From UBA9339 sp964535195 (GTDB lineage Bacteria > Pseudomonadota > Gammaproteobacteria > UBA9339): a stretch of 21,213 bases of DNA. The translations under genes and the position numbers were made by a program. The DNA lies in contig CAZHSI010000021.1 in assembly GCA_964535195.1 (NCBI GenBank), forward strand, positions 1 through 21,213, in the 5' to 3' direction. Positions within the stretch are counted from its first letter, which is position 1. The number at the start of each line of letters is the position of its first letter. Of the stretch, positions 6,339-14,734 are shown piece after piece. The notes under the pieces are model-generated. The model saw nothing but the letters and a program-made list of their open reading frames with translations. It did not search any database and was not told the origin of the DNA.

Positions 6339-7040
6339 TTACCCACCATCATGCTCTTCAAATTTCTTCCTAATTTCATATCCACTCAACTTCGGATTTT
6401 TCTCTTTAAGCCAGGCAATAGACCACTCCTCTGGCGGCAATTTCCCTATCGCCAAATCCACAATCCTCTCTCGCTCCTTTTTCGATATCCGATTCCATAA
6501 ACCATTCCATAAATGTCCGCTTCTGTAATCGTCAATCTGCTCGCTGCTAAGATAAGTATTAGGCATATATTTACCTACAGTAATTGTCGTATATATTATC
6601 CCCAAAAATGCACATAACCCCATACCCATAATTAGGTAGGTAACCCACCCATTATCCGGTTTCTCTTTTTCCTCAGTATATTTTTTTAAAACTTCTACGC
6701 TATTGTTAGTAACCGATTTCAGCTCTTTTACAGTATTATTAATCTCCTTGGATGTTGTATCATGAATAATATTTCTTAGCTGCTCTTTTATCTCTCCTAC
6801 TACGTTTCTTATACTTTCCACTACATCTTGCCTTACATGTACTTTAAACTCCGTCGCTAGCTTACTCTCCGCCTTTAATTCATCTATTATCTTATACAAC
6901 GCCTCTCCCTGCTTAACCACTATTAACCTATCTGCTGCCAATCTCTCATAAAGCCTAAGTAGCTTATGATATATCTCCTCTATCTCTTCTTTAGAACCAT
7001 TTTTTAAGCTTTTTTCTTCTATATCACTTTTATCAACCAT
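6339..7040 (-). CDS. Coiled-coil membrane protein of the mobilization module (DUF6118-like)
   Basis: A 233-aa protein. The ATG at 7040 is preferred over a TTG at 7067 because GAGGG lies about 8 nt upstream and the TTG would nearly abut traA. Residues 1-130 are charged and predicted coiled coil; one membrane segment follows (VTYLIMGMGLCAFLGIIY), then a basic and aromatic C-terminal domain with WNGLWNRISKKERERIV and PPEEWSIAWL. This layout matches the DUF6118-type proteins I recall next to TraA relaxases on alphaproteobacterial plasmids and rickettsial elements. It follows traA by 33 bases, so it is likely in the same operon. Its role is unknown; it might anchor the relaxosome at the membrane. 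Confidence 0.6.
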   Translation of the reverse strand: MVDKSDIEEKSLKNGSKEEIEEIYHKLLRLYERLAADRLIVVKQGEALYKIIDELKAESKLATEFKVHVRQDVVESIRNVVGEIKEQLRNIIHDTTSKEINNTVKELKSVTNNSVEVLKKYTEEKEKPDNGWVTYLIMGMGLCAFLGIIYTTITVGKYMPNTYLSSEQIDDYRSGHLWNGLWNRISKKERERIVDLAIGKLPPEEWSIAWLKEKNPKLSGYEIRKKFEEHDGG

Positions 7041-7073
7041 GTTTAATGCCCTCAAATTTAGTGACAACTTATG

Positions 7074-10007
7074 CTATAAACTAAGCTCCACATCCCTTTG
7101 CAACTGCAACGTCTTTTCCAACTCCTTGGTCTGCTCCATCTCCTTAAATAGCTCTCTATCATTGTTCTTCAGATAATCCATGGCATATTTATTATTACAA
7201 ATCTCGTGCGCACACCTTTCCATCTGACCCTCAGCCTCAGTTATACTAAACCTCGAACCTCCTCTTTCTTCTAGCATATTATGCCGATGCTCAAATTTAT
7301 AATACTCCTCTACCAATTTTTCCGCCCTCCTTTCTTCTGGTGATAACGTCCTAAGAGTTATCTCCTCCCTTTCTAGCTCATGATTCTTAGGATAGGTTCT
7401 ACCCTGCTCCAACGCTCCTTTCTCTTGCTCTCGCTGCTTTGCTCCTGCCTCTCTTAAAAAGCGATCGTAACTCTCTTTTTGCTTGATCTGATCTTCATAT
7501 CCCTTAAGATCATCCATATATGTCCTATGCTCTTGCAAATTTTTACCCTCTTCTGAATACCCTCTAATCTCTTGGAGATACCTCTGACCCTCTGCAATTG
7601 ACTTATCTCCTTGAGTTAATTGCTTCAACTCTTGTAAGTAATCTCTGGATTCTATTTTATCTCCTTCTTTGCTTAGGGAATCCAGTTTACCTATTTCCTC
7701 TATCAATTCCTTGGCTCTACTCTCTTTTTCTAATTCAACATTCTCCTCAAGTCCATACTCTTTTCTTAGATCTTGGCCAATGTAATCTACCGTAACATCC
7801 TTGCTTCTATCCCTCCCCAAAACCTGCTCTAATTCCTCCTTATTAGCAAACTCCTCTTTACTTAAAAATAACTCCGCCTTCTCCCGATGCCTTGTCATCC
7901 CTACATATGCCAAATGACTATCCATATACTTAGACGCCAAAATATAACTTTGATCTACCGTCACTCCCTGCGCTTTATGAATAGTAGCTGCATAACCATG
8001 CGTTATATGGTTATACCGATCTAAACTAAACGTTAACTGTCTTTGCTCCTCTCTGACCGCTTTATTACCATCCACTCTTACGGTAATACTTAATCCATCT
8101 ATTTTATCTATAGTTCCTAACGTACCGTTTTTTACTCCCATATCCCTATTGTTCTGTAAAAAATAAATCCTATCACCAACCGCAAACTCTTTAACTCCAC
8201 CTGATACCTCTAGCCCAGAGCTTTTCCCAAGCTCTCCTTTGTCTTTTTTGCAATCCCTCGCTATCTCATTTAGCTCTGCCACATCCTTTCTGGTATGCGC
8301 TAGCATTATCCTACTTTTTTCTGGTTCTTCAAACCTCTCTTTATTCCATCTGCTAACTAACCCTTTTTTAGCCTCTTGTTGTGTCCCTAAATAATGTATA
8401 TATCCTCTCTCCTCATAAAAACTCAAAGCCTTATCTACATTTCTTAAGGCAAACTCCTTCGTCGCCTCCTGCTGCCAACCCTCTATCTGCCTCCTTACCT
8501 CCGTTAATTCTAAATATCCTGTCTTCTCTATTATCGCTCTAAACGCCGCTCCTGCTTCTATCGCCTGTAACTGTTGCGGATCTCCCAAAAGCACCACCTT
8601 GGCGCCTCCCTCTTTGACCTCCTCCATAATTCTTGCTAACTGCCTTGATCCCAGCATACCAGCTTCATCTACCACCAACACATCTTTTTTACTTAATTTC
8701 TCCTCTCCTTTATCCCAATAATACTTCCTACTCGCAAATGTCCTACTCTCTATTCCACTCGAATACTCCAAATTCTCCGCCGCTATACCAGCCAAAGTCA
8801 CTCCATGCACCAGATACCCATTTTGTTCCCATATATCTCTTGCTCTATCCAACAAACAGCTTTTTCCTGTACCAGCATATCCAACCAAACACTTTACACT
8901 TCCCTCTCCCACAATATGCTCCAACGCTTCCTGCTGCTGCTCACTCAGCACTAAAGTTTTCTCTGCCACCCCACCACTACCAATCCCTGTAAAATCACGT
9001 TCTACTCCTGCTTCAACCTCTTGTTTATCAGCCTTCTCTAATCCCCAAAAACCCCTCTCTTCCAAAACACTTACATTTTTCATCATCCCTTTTTCTAACT
9101 CTACCATCTCCCTGCTACTAAACCTCTCCCTTCCCAGCTCATCTTTACCCAAAAATATTATCTCTTCTGAATTTTTTACCCTTTCATATACTACTTTAAA
9201 CTGTTCTTCATCTACCGTATGTCTATTTATAAACCTCGCTAAATCATGATGAGTAAAAGTAGACTGATGGTAAGTAATAGCTTTTAAAGCTATTGTCGGA
9301 TCCTCTAAGAGCTTTTCTCCATTATTCCTTGCTATCCGGTTATGCTCTAATATCCTCCTCTCATGATCTCTCAAATTCTCCGGACCTATTTTCTTTTGCG
9401 GCTCTAAATCTATTCCCCTATCCTTATTGCTCCTATGATCTATCCTCTGCTCTATTCCATTCATCGCTAAATATCTATTAGCATGCTCAGCCCAGGATTC
9501 CCTCCATAACATATAGTTCTCCTTAGCATTCCAACTTCTCTCCTTTAATCCAAACCCCTCATCCGTTACTTCCCGTAAAGTTAGCATCACATGCGCATGC
9601 GGCTGCTCCTCTCCATCCTTCCCCTTCCCTCCATGTATACATAAATCAGCTACCATACCCCTAGACACAAATTCATTTTTTACAAATTCTTTGGCTAACT
9701 CTATGTTCTGCTCCTCGCTTAACTCCCTCGGTAACGAAAAGTGTACCTCCCTCGCTAATTGCGAATCCTTCCTATTCTCTGCCTTCTCTACCTCATTCCA
9801 TAACTTCTCTCGATCCTTCATCCACTCCGGCGCTCCCTTAGGCAACATGATCTCTTTATACAACACATCCTGCTTCTTACTATAATTCATTACCTTTTCT
9901 TGCCTTTCATCATATAGCTTTTCTCCAGACCGATACGCAGCAGATGCCACAGCGCTCTTGCCTCCGCTTCTCGATATCACCGTACCACTAAAATGATAAA
10001 TAGCCAT
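7074..10007 (-). CDS. traA: TraA/MobL relaxase-helicase
   Basis: A 977-aa relaxase that would nick oriT, stay bound to the 5' end and unwind the strand for transfer. Residues 1-210 are a MobA/MobL domain: Tyr25 in AAYRSGE is the likely nicking residue and QPHAHVMLTLR (H137, H139) the metal-binding histidines. From about 350 comes a RecD/TraI-like SF1 helicase: Walker A GYAGTGKS (376-383), Walker B VVDEAGM, GDPQQLQ, HGYAATIHKAQG and AYVGMTRHRE. A long charged coiled tail ends the protein. It is slightly shorter than Ti-plasmid TraA (about 1,100 aa) but all motifs are present. The preceding gene's TAG directly abuts its ATG. With no type IV secretion or coupling protein here, the plasmid is mobilizable rather than self-transmissible. 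Confidence 0.92.
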   Translation of the reverse strand: MAIYHFSGTVISRSGGKSAVASAAYRSGEKLYDERQEKVMNYSKKQDVLYKEIMLPKGAPEWMKDREKLWNEVEKAENRKDSQLAREVHFSLPRELSEEQNIELAKEFVKNEFVSRGMVADLCIHGGKGKDGEEQPHAHVMLTLREVTDEGFGLKERSWNAKENYMLWRESWAEHANRYLAMNGIEQRIDHRSNKDRGIDLEPQKKIGPENLRDHERRILEHNRIARNNGEKLLEDPTIALKAITYHQSTFTHHDLARFINRHTVDEEQFKVVYERVKNSEEIIFLGKDELGRERFSSREMVELEKGMMKNVSVLEERGFWGLEKADKQEVEAGVERDFTGIGSGGVAEKTLVLSEQQQEALEHIVGEGSVKCLVGYAGTGKSCLLDRARDIWEQNGYLVHGVTLAGIAAENLEYSSGIESRTFASRKYYWDKGEEKLSKKDVLVVDEAGMLGSRQLARIMEEVKEGGAKVVLLGDPQQLQAIEAGAAFRAIIEKTGYLELTEVRRQIEGWQQEATKEFALRNVDKALSFYEERGYIHYLGTQQEAKKGLVSRWNKERFEEPEKSRIMLAHTRKDVAELNEIARDCKKDKGELGKSSGLEVSGGVKEFAVGDRIYFLQNNRDMGVKNGTLGTIDKIDGLSITVRVDGNKAVREEQRQLTFSLDRYNHITHGYAATIHKAQGVTVDQSYILASKYMDSHLAYVGMTRHREKAELFLSKEEFANKEELEQVLGRDRSKDVTVDYIGQDLRKEYGLEENVELEKESRAKELIEEIGKLDSLSKEGDKIESRDYLQELKQLTQGDKSIAEGQRYLQEIRGYSEEGKNLQEHRTYMDDLKGYEDQIKQKESYDRFLREAGAKQREQEKGALEQGRTYPKNHELEREEITLRTLSPEERRAEKLVEEYYKFEHRHNMLEERGGSRFSITEAEGQMERCAHEICNNKYAMDYLKNNDRELFKEMEQTKELEKTLQLQRDVELSL

Positions 10008-10337
10008 CTACTTCTTACCTATTTCTTCTATATAATTAATTAAATTATTCACACCAATCTTCATCTCATCCAATAATCTTAATACCTCATCTACTCCATC
10101 TTGATCTTCTATCATCATAATAACTTTTAATATTTTATCTTTTATTCGATATAAACTGCTAATACCGTCCAATACCGTTACTTCTCTCATCTCATAAATC
10201 AAATACTCTTTTATCTTTGAACATGGTAACTCTTCTACTGTCCTATCTAAACAATATCCACACACTTGCAAATTTGTTATCTCTTTTTCAAATTCTTCAT
10301 TGCTCTTTATTAGAATCTTCAACTCTTCTAATGACAT
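10008..10337 (-). CDS. Small helical protein upstream of traA
   Basis: A 109-aa protein I do not recognise. It is almost entirely helical and acidic, with two Cys in VCGYCLDR (25-32) and a third in PCSK, and a basic end IEEIGKK. No membrane segment or signal is visible. Its stop codon touches the traA ATG (TAGATG), so the two are translationally coupled. It is the first gene of the traA operon beside the putative oriT. A relaxosome or regulatory role fits the position, but nothing in the sequence proves it. GGAG stands about 10 nt before the ATG. Confidence 0.65.
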   Translation of the reverse strand: MSLEELKILIKSNEEFEKEITNLQVCGYCLDRTVEELPCSKIKEYLIYEMREVTVLDGISSLYRIKDKILKVIMMIEDQDGVDEVLRLLDEMKIGVNNLINYIEEIGKK

Positions 10338-10501
10338 CTTTTATTTTCTCCAAATGCCTTTTTTATAAAAAATCATTTCAAAATATAAAAAACATTATTT
10401 TTCATTTACATATTTAATTTATTTATCTTCTTATTTATAAAAAATTATCTTTTATAAACACGATCATTAATATTTTCAAAATTAAAATCTATTTTCCCAT
10501 C

Positions 10502-10519
10502 AGGATCATTTATGATCCT
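10502..10519. repeat. Perfect 8-bp-arm palindrome in oriT region
   Basis: Arms AGGATCAT (10502-10509) and ATGATCCT (10512-10519) with a 2-nt centre. The ATCCT half loosely recalls the ATCCTG core of P-type relaxase nick sites, though this plasmid's relaxase is MobL-type, so the resemblance may be chance. Confidence 0.6.
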
Positions 10520-10532
10520 ACTAGCATCGTTA

Positions 10533-10562
10533 GCGGTACGTTGCAAAGCAACGTATCACCGC
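10533..10562. repeat. Stem-loop in oriT region
   Basis: GCGGT-ACGTTGC, loop AAA, GCAACGT, a 3-nt bulge ATC, then ACCGC. The 7-bp inner stem is perfect and a further 5 bp pair beyond the bulge. It is the strongest hairpin in the gap and a good candidate for relaxase recognition. Confidence 0.6.
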
Positions 10563-10792
10563 GCTCTTCATACGCCAGATAGGCTTAGTTCGTTGCTCGC
10601 TGGCGCTCGCTTCTGTTTTATTCTTTTCTTACTGGCATTTTACTACTTTTTGGCATATCTTCAAGTTCTTATTTATGGATATAAACCAAGCATTATAAAA
10701 GCCTCTTGATTTTATATCGGTTTTGATTTAGCATGATTTTCTAATAACATGGTAGAAACATTCATAATAATTTACACATAAATAGACTAATT

Positions 10793-11053
10793 ATGGCTAA
10801 AAATATAATCTCTACTAAAGAACGTCTTGAAAAGCGCATGGAAGCAATTAAAGCTAGACTTCAAACTATAAAAGCTCGAGAAAAATCTTCGGTAAGAAAA
10901 ATGGATCTAAGACGCAAAATCCTTGTTGGAGCGTATTATCTCGAAGAAGCAACCAAAAATAATAATATGGACGAAATTAAAAAAGCTATGCATAAATTTT
11001 TAAAGAGGGATTCTGATAGAGAACTATTTGATCTTGAGCATTTAGGCAAATAA
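10793..11053 (+). CDS. Accessory mobilization protein (MobC/TraD-relaxosome type)
   Basis: An 86-aa basic protein. A coiled N-terminal half (KERLEKRMEAIKARLQTIKAREK) precedes the motif RKMDLRRKILVGAYYLEEA and ends KFLKRDSDRELFDL. This matches the small proteins encoded divergently from MobA/MobL or TraA relaxases, which carry a TRRKILVGA-type motif and a closing RxxDRxLF, and which help form the relaxosome at oriT. The divergent arrangement with traA supports the call. No strong ribosome site is visible before the ATG at 10793. Confidence 0.7.
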   Translation: MAKNIISTKERLEKRMEAIKARLQTIKAREKSSVRKMDLRRKILVGAYYLEEATKNNNMDEIKKAMHKFLKRDSDRELFDLEHLGK

Positions 11054-11709
11054 TATACCAATTTTTAGTTACTTTTTATTTGCCAAAAATTCTTATATAC
11101 CAATTGTGATGCGGATAATTATTTCACTATGGTTTTAAGCTTTTATAAAAAAAAGAAAAAAGTACTATAAAATTATAATTCACTAGAGCACCAAAGATAA
11201 AAACCGGTCTATTTCATAGTAAAAGCTGAAATAGTTTTTGATTTAATTTTAGAACTTATTACTGTAACTCTCACCAAGGGTAATAACGGCCCTTTTTTGG
11301 TTTCGGTTATCTCTCTATCAAATCAATAAAACCAGAACTGCAAAAATCCTCAGACCGGCGGCGATACTATCACAATTTCCGCATACAATATCGCTAACTT
11401 CTTGTCTAGTAACTCCCCATAAATAAGCCGCTAACAAATTCACTACAGCAAAAAAATAAAGCAAAAACAAAAAAACCATCGCTACTGGATTTTTTTAGGG
11501 TATCTATGCCGCCCATTTTAGCGCCAATTTTTACCAACCATAACCATAACAGCAATACCACTTATCAGCACACCACATAAAACCGCCTAAAAATCGCCAA
11601 GATCAATTTTTATCTCCTGGTTAATACGGTAATGGCTTATCAGTATCAAAAATTGGCTGGCGGTGATTTAAGGCGGTTTTGGCTATGATCATTAATTGCG
11701 ATCAACTAA
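11054..11709. other. Gene-free region upstream of the replication block, possible origin or control region
   Basis: This 656-bp region has no credible gene. Right after the mobilization gene stop, GGCAAATA (11045-11052) can pair with TATTTGCC (11077-11084), a weak terminator. The middle is AT-rich with short hairpins. The right end holds a long dyad (11579-11680), two CTTATCAG copies, and TGATC/GATCA arms near 11685-11704. Position beside the rep gene suggests an origin, partition site or control RNA. Confidence 0.5.
11579..11680. repeat. Large imperfect dyad next to replication genes
   Basis: The arms 11579-11611 and 11648-11680 are each 33 bases. Both read AAAACCGCCT at the outer end and CAATTTTT at the inner end, with a TCGCCA or CCGCCA block between, in inverted orientation, around a 36-base centre. 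Such a dyad could be a replication or partition site or encode a structured RNA. Confidence 0.6.
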
Positions 11710-12084
11710 TCATCTTTTCCCCTCCGGTTGAGCTTGGTTATCCTCAGCATAAAATTTCGTTCTGCAGTATAGCTCAATCAAAAACGAATTAAGCTTAGGT
11801 GCTGAGGTCCTCCATGCGTCTTGAGAAACAACCATCAAATTCTTTACTTGCAACGGCGTTATGCCTAACTCCTTGGCAAGCCCCTCTATCGTGTAAGCCA
11901 ACACCCTCGTTGGCTTTAAAACCATCCTATCGCAAGTTAAAAATTTATTAACCATCTCCCTTACACTTACAGCTTCGTGGCTAAGATATTGACCGCTGTT
12001 GTTGTCATTATCCGATAGTGCAGCTATGATCTTGGTGACCATTTTTTGCCTCCCTAGAGGTAAATTTTGGTAAGTCGTCGCCAT
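11710..12084 (-). CDS. Hypothetical protein downstream of rep
   Basis: A 124-aa soluble protein I do not recognise. It is predicted helical, with VREMVNKFLTCDRMVLKPTRVLAYTIEGLAKELGITPLQVKNLM, where the IEGLAKELGITPLQVKNLM part resembles a helix-turn-helix (residues about 72-90). It follows the rep gene by 68 bases on the same strand, separated by a GGCGCGCC palindrome. As no ParB is encoded next to ParA, a small DNA-binding partner for partition or copy control is one possibility, unproven. Confidence 0.55.
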   Translation of the reverse strand: MATTYQNLPLGRQKMVTKIIAALSDNDNNSGQYLSHEAVSVREMVNKFLTCDRMVLKPTRVLAYTIEGLAKELGITPLQVKNLMVVSQDAWRTSAPKLNSFLIELYCRTKFYAEDNQAQPEGKR

Positions 12085-12152
12085 TGCGTGTTATCAGCAC
12101 CTTTGGCGGCGCGCCCTAAAAAATAAGTGTGAAAAATTTGTTTGTTTTTTTG

Positions 12153-13433
12153 TTATTTTTTCTTTTCTTGCTCTTCCGTCACCTCCTCTTTGCTCGTGGT
12201 TTCATAACCAGTTATCTCTTTTCGTTTAGTAGGCCAAATCTCCGTTTCAAACTTGCTCCGTGCAGAAGTTTCCAAAAATATATTTTTTTCTAACTTGGCT
12301 CCGCCCCTCATCTTCTCCGGCAATAACTCCCTTTTTTGAGCGTCAGATAACTCCGAAAACCAAGCCCTGAAATCAAGGTCAAAAGCTTCTTTTTCCACTT
12401 CCCTTCTCTTCCTTTCTAACTCTCTGGTTCTTTCCAAGTGAAGCCGCATGGCTTTGTCTTGCGGCGATTCATAATTGCTGGAAAAAGTGTATACCTGACC
12501 GGTACGGACTATCCCCATGAAATAGCTAATTGGGTCTTTGTTAATTTTTTTTAGCTTATCATTGTTCTCAATATCAAAAGCGAAACCGTAAATAGAATCC
12601 TGTACTAGTTGGGGCGATAATTTGTTTTGGGAAGCAATTTGTTTCAAATGCGTTTGGGTAAAACCAATTTGCTGTAATGGTTCGATATCAAGTCGCCAAT
12701 TTTCGGGGATATCCTGGTTGAAGCTATTTTTATTTCCGTCACCAGTTGTTGTTTCTTTTAAGATATTCAAGATACCACTACTACTAGGCATAGTTGTGTT
12801 CGGTTTTGTGTCTAGTTCTGTGTCCGCTTTGTGTTCAGTTTGTGTCCACTTTGTGTTCAGTTTGTGTTGTGTTTCTAGTTGTAGCAGTTCTGAAAATAGG
12901 TTGCTTGGCACCTCGTATTTAGACCAACCGCTACGCCCATTTTTAAAATCAAGCCGTTTTATAAATGATTTTATTTGTAATCTGCGAATGGTTGTTTTTA
13001 CACTACCTATGCGTATATTTAGTTGATTTGACAAATGTTCCAATGTTAAGGGTTCTGTTATTTTACTTCTTGTGGCTTTACAATTTTCGTAAAGAAATAA
13101 TAATGTTTTTCTTTGTAAACCAACTAGTGTAGAAAAACAATGGTTTGTGTCCGGTTTGTGTCCGGTTTGTGCCCGGTTTGTGCTCCAGTCTGTGTCCGAT
13201 TTCGTGCTCGGTTCGTGTTCAGTTTGTGTTAGATTTATATTTTTCCTGTGTTCGGTTTGTGTTCGGTTTGTGTTCGGTTTGTGTTCGGTTTCGTGTTTAG
13301 TTTGTGTCCGGTTTGTGTCCGGTTTTGCCGAGGATTGCTGCAGGTCATCTAATAAGTTCCAAGGGCGATAGTTTTTCTTTTTAAAAGACCGCTGAGAAGG
13401 GGAGGGTGGTAGTGTATTTCCAATTCTTGGCAT
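12153..13433 (-). CDS. Replication initiator-like winged-helix protein with iteron-encoded linkers
   Basis: A 426-aa protein likely to bind the origin. Residues 1-30 are basic. Residues about 40-95 consist of an 11-residue repeat, KPNTNRTQTEH and variants. A winged-helix domain follows (about 100-175: LVGLQRKTLLFLYENC ... EHLSNQLNIRIGSVKTTIRRLQIKSFIKRL), then a second block of the same repeat (about 187-212), and a charged helical C-terminal domain (DPISYFMGIVRTGQVY, EKMRGGAKLEKN). The repeat is the translation of 11-nt iterons in all three frames. Together with its position next to parA, this suggests a Rep protein whose origin is inside its own gene. It follows parA by 28 bases. The name of the family is not known to me, so the function is inferred. 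Confidence 0.65.
   Translation of the reverse strand: MPRIGNTLPPSPSQRSFKKKNYRPWNLLDDLQQSSAKPDTNRTQTKHETEHKPNTNRTQTEHRKNINLTQTEHEPSTKSDTDWSTNRAQTGHKPDTNHCFSTLVGLQRKTLLFLYENCKATRSKITEPLTLEHLSNQLNIRIGSVKTTIRRLQIKSFIKRLDFKNGRSGWSKYEVPSNLFSELLQLETQHKLNTKWTQTEHKADTELDTKPNTTMPSSSGILNILKETTTGDGNKNSFNQDIPENWRLDIEPLQQIGFTQTHLKQIASQNKLSPQLVQDSIYGFAFDIENNDKLKKINKDPISYFMGIVRTGQVYTFSSNYESPQDKAMRLHLERTRELERKRREVEKEAFDLDFRAWFSELSDAQKRELLPEKMRGGAKLEKNIFLETSARSKFETEIWPTKRKEITGYETTSKEEVTEEQEKKK
12796..12874 (+). repeat. Iteron array B (about 7 units of 11-12 bp)
   Basis: Seven units of consensus GTGTYCRGTTT, five of 11 bases and two of 12, head to tail inside the rep gene, encoding its second repeat block. It is more diverged than the array at 13147-13325. 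Confidence 0.75.
13147..13325 (+). repeat. Iteron array A (15 units of 11-12 bp)
   Basis: Eight units (13147-13236), an 11-base degenerate step, then seven clean units (13248-13325) of GTGTTCGGTTT or GTGTCCGGTTT. The first four of the clean set are identical, and one extra base separates units 4 and 5. The spacing of about one helical turn puts all units on one face of the DNA, as for Rep-binding iterons. Confidence 0.82.
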
Positions 13434-13461
13434 ATATTTTCTTTGAATTTTTTACACCTTT

Positions 13462-14457
13462 TTAAGCTACGGATTCAATTTTATCTTGTTCAAGTGAACC
13501 CAGGGTTATTTTTTGTTCGTTGTTAGAGCTTTCGATCCCCAGCAACTCTCTTGTTAATAGATCTATATCCTCTTTGGCCGAATTGTTTCTCATGGAATCA
13601 AATATTGATATACCTTGAGCTATAACATTCGGGAATTCTTGGCTTATTCTTATATAGGTTTTAAATAGTTTTGGTCCAAATTCATTATGTTTTATTAACG
13701 AAGACAATGTTTCGTGAGATAAGGTTGTTCTGCTGTCGAATTTATTAAGAATAATTTTAAGGGGAATATCTTTATGATATGTTTTTTCAATATTTTCTAT
13801 TTCTTGATTAGTTACCTTTAGCCCAGATAAGCTAAATTTTTCCGGTGTAACTGGAGCAATAATATAATCAGAAGATAAACTTGCGGCGGCCACCGATTGC
13901 CCAAGAGCTGGCGGACAGTCTATTAAGACAAGATTATAACCTTTAATTAATTTTAGGTGGTCGATTTTTTCTTTATATACCCTATCTAGTGGAAGTCTTT
14001 TTAGCATTAGCATACTGTCTAATACAGCATTTTCTATGCGACTTGGTAATAGGTCTAACCCATCAATTATAGGTATTATTCCTTCCTCTACTGAAAAATT
14101 TTTATCTATGATATCCACCATAACCGGTATTTTTTCTGGGTTTATTTTAAAGGCTTGAGTTAGGTTTCCTTGTTGATCAAGATCGATACATAGCACTTTT
14201 ATTCCGTATAAATTTGCTCTAATTGCTATTGAATGAGTTAGTGATGTTTTTCCTGTGCCGCCTTTTACTATTTGGATAGATATTACCTTTGGTAGCACAC
14301 TGAGTTTAAAAATTTGTTGTGAAGTATTATAGTCAAAGTAAACTCTATTTTGATTTTTATTAAACAACAGGTTTTTGGTTTTTAGTTGTTTGTGCACGTA
14401 TTGTATAGACACATTAAGGAAATTGGCTGCATCGATAGCAAGCATTTTTGGGTTCAT
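13462..14457 (-). CDS. parA: ParA-type partition ATPase
   Basis: A 331-aa ParA/MinD-family ATPase that would segregate plasmid copies. The ATG at 14457 is chosen because AAGGA lies 7 nt upstream and the protein then starts MNPKMLAIDAANFLNVS; the open frame extends further but only with non-coding-like sequence. An N-terminal helix-turn-helix (NFLNVSIQYVHKQLKTKN) precedes the deviant Walker A KGGTGKTS at residues 65-72, IDLDQQGN, and DCPPALGQS. This makes it a type Ia ParA, which also represses its own promoter. No ParB gene adjoins it; the Rep-like gene comes next, so a small unknown protein or the Rep may serve as partner. Confidence 0.9.
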   Translation of the reverse strand: MNPKMLAIDAANFLNVSIQYVHKQLKTKNLLFNKNQNRVYFDYNTSQQIFKLSVLPKVISIQIVKGGTGKTSLTHSIAIRANLYGIKVLCIDLDQQGNLTQAFKINPEKIPVMVDIIDKNFSVEEGIIPIIDGLDLLPSRIENAVLDSMLMLKRLPLDRVYKEKIDHLKLIKGYNLVLIDCPPALGQSVAAASLSSDYIIAPVTPEKFSLSGLKVTNQEIENIEKTYHKDIPLKIILNKFDSRTTLSHETLSSLIKHNEFGPKLFKTYIRISQEFPNVIAQGISIFDSMRNNSAKEDIDLLTRELLGIESSNNEQKITLGSLEQDKIESVA

Positions 14458-14488
14458 ATATAAATCCTTATTTAGTTTAAGTAAATAA

Positions 14489-14500
14489 CATATAATGCGC
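14489..14500 (-). promoter_or_regulatory. parA promoter-like motif shared with peptide leaders
   Basis: On the minus strand GCGCATTATATG lies 32 bases before the parA start. The same GCGCATTATAT core stands at the distal end of both peptide-cluster leaders (4539-4552, 16495-16508). It resembles a -10 region with a conserved GC-rich upstream part. The rest of 14458-14734 is AT-rich and shows no gene. Confidence 0.5.
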
Positions 14501-14734
14501 TTTATTTTAAACCAAGTTATTTTTATAATCAAGAGACAGGGCGATGTTTTTTTAGTAAACTTAAAAAGCTTATAAAAATGTTGTTTAAGAAATATAAGTT
14601 TAAAAATCAAAAATGATTGTGTAGCAGGGAGTTTTTGCAAAAATTGAGCTGGTGTTCGGTTTTTGCATGCGATATATAAAGATTGCTAACAATAAAAAGT
14701 TGATTTGGTGTTCTAAATATGTTATCGTCATAAT

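Larger units (their letters stand above)
10338..10792. other. Divergent intergenic region, probable oriT
   Basis: This 455-bp gap separates the traA operon from the divergent accessory mobilization gene, the usual place for oriT. The first 150 bases are extremely AT-rich. It then carries two palindromes, at 10502-10519 and 10533-10562, followed by a locally GC-richer patch with CGCCAG/CTGGCG. No convincing gene. The oriT call rests on position and structure; the exact nick site cannot be told. Confidence 0.55.

Noticed and set aside
13147..13325. CRISPR-like array
   Set aside because: Units are 11-12 bp without spacers and lie inside a coding frame; these are iterons, not CRISPR repeats.
12622..13371. 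Cysteine- and valine-rich frames on the plus strand opposite rep
   Set aside because: They look like Cys-rich peptides but are just the reverse strand of the iteron arrays (GTGTTC units); they lack leader, ribosome site and the GG motif.
14458..14640. N-terminal extension of ParA by 61 codons
   Set aside because: The extension is Lys-, Phe- and Ile-rich as expected from AT-rich non-coding DNA, includes the promoter-like motif, and the internal ATG has a better ribosome site.
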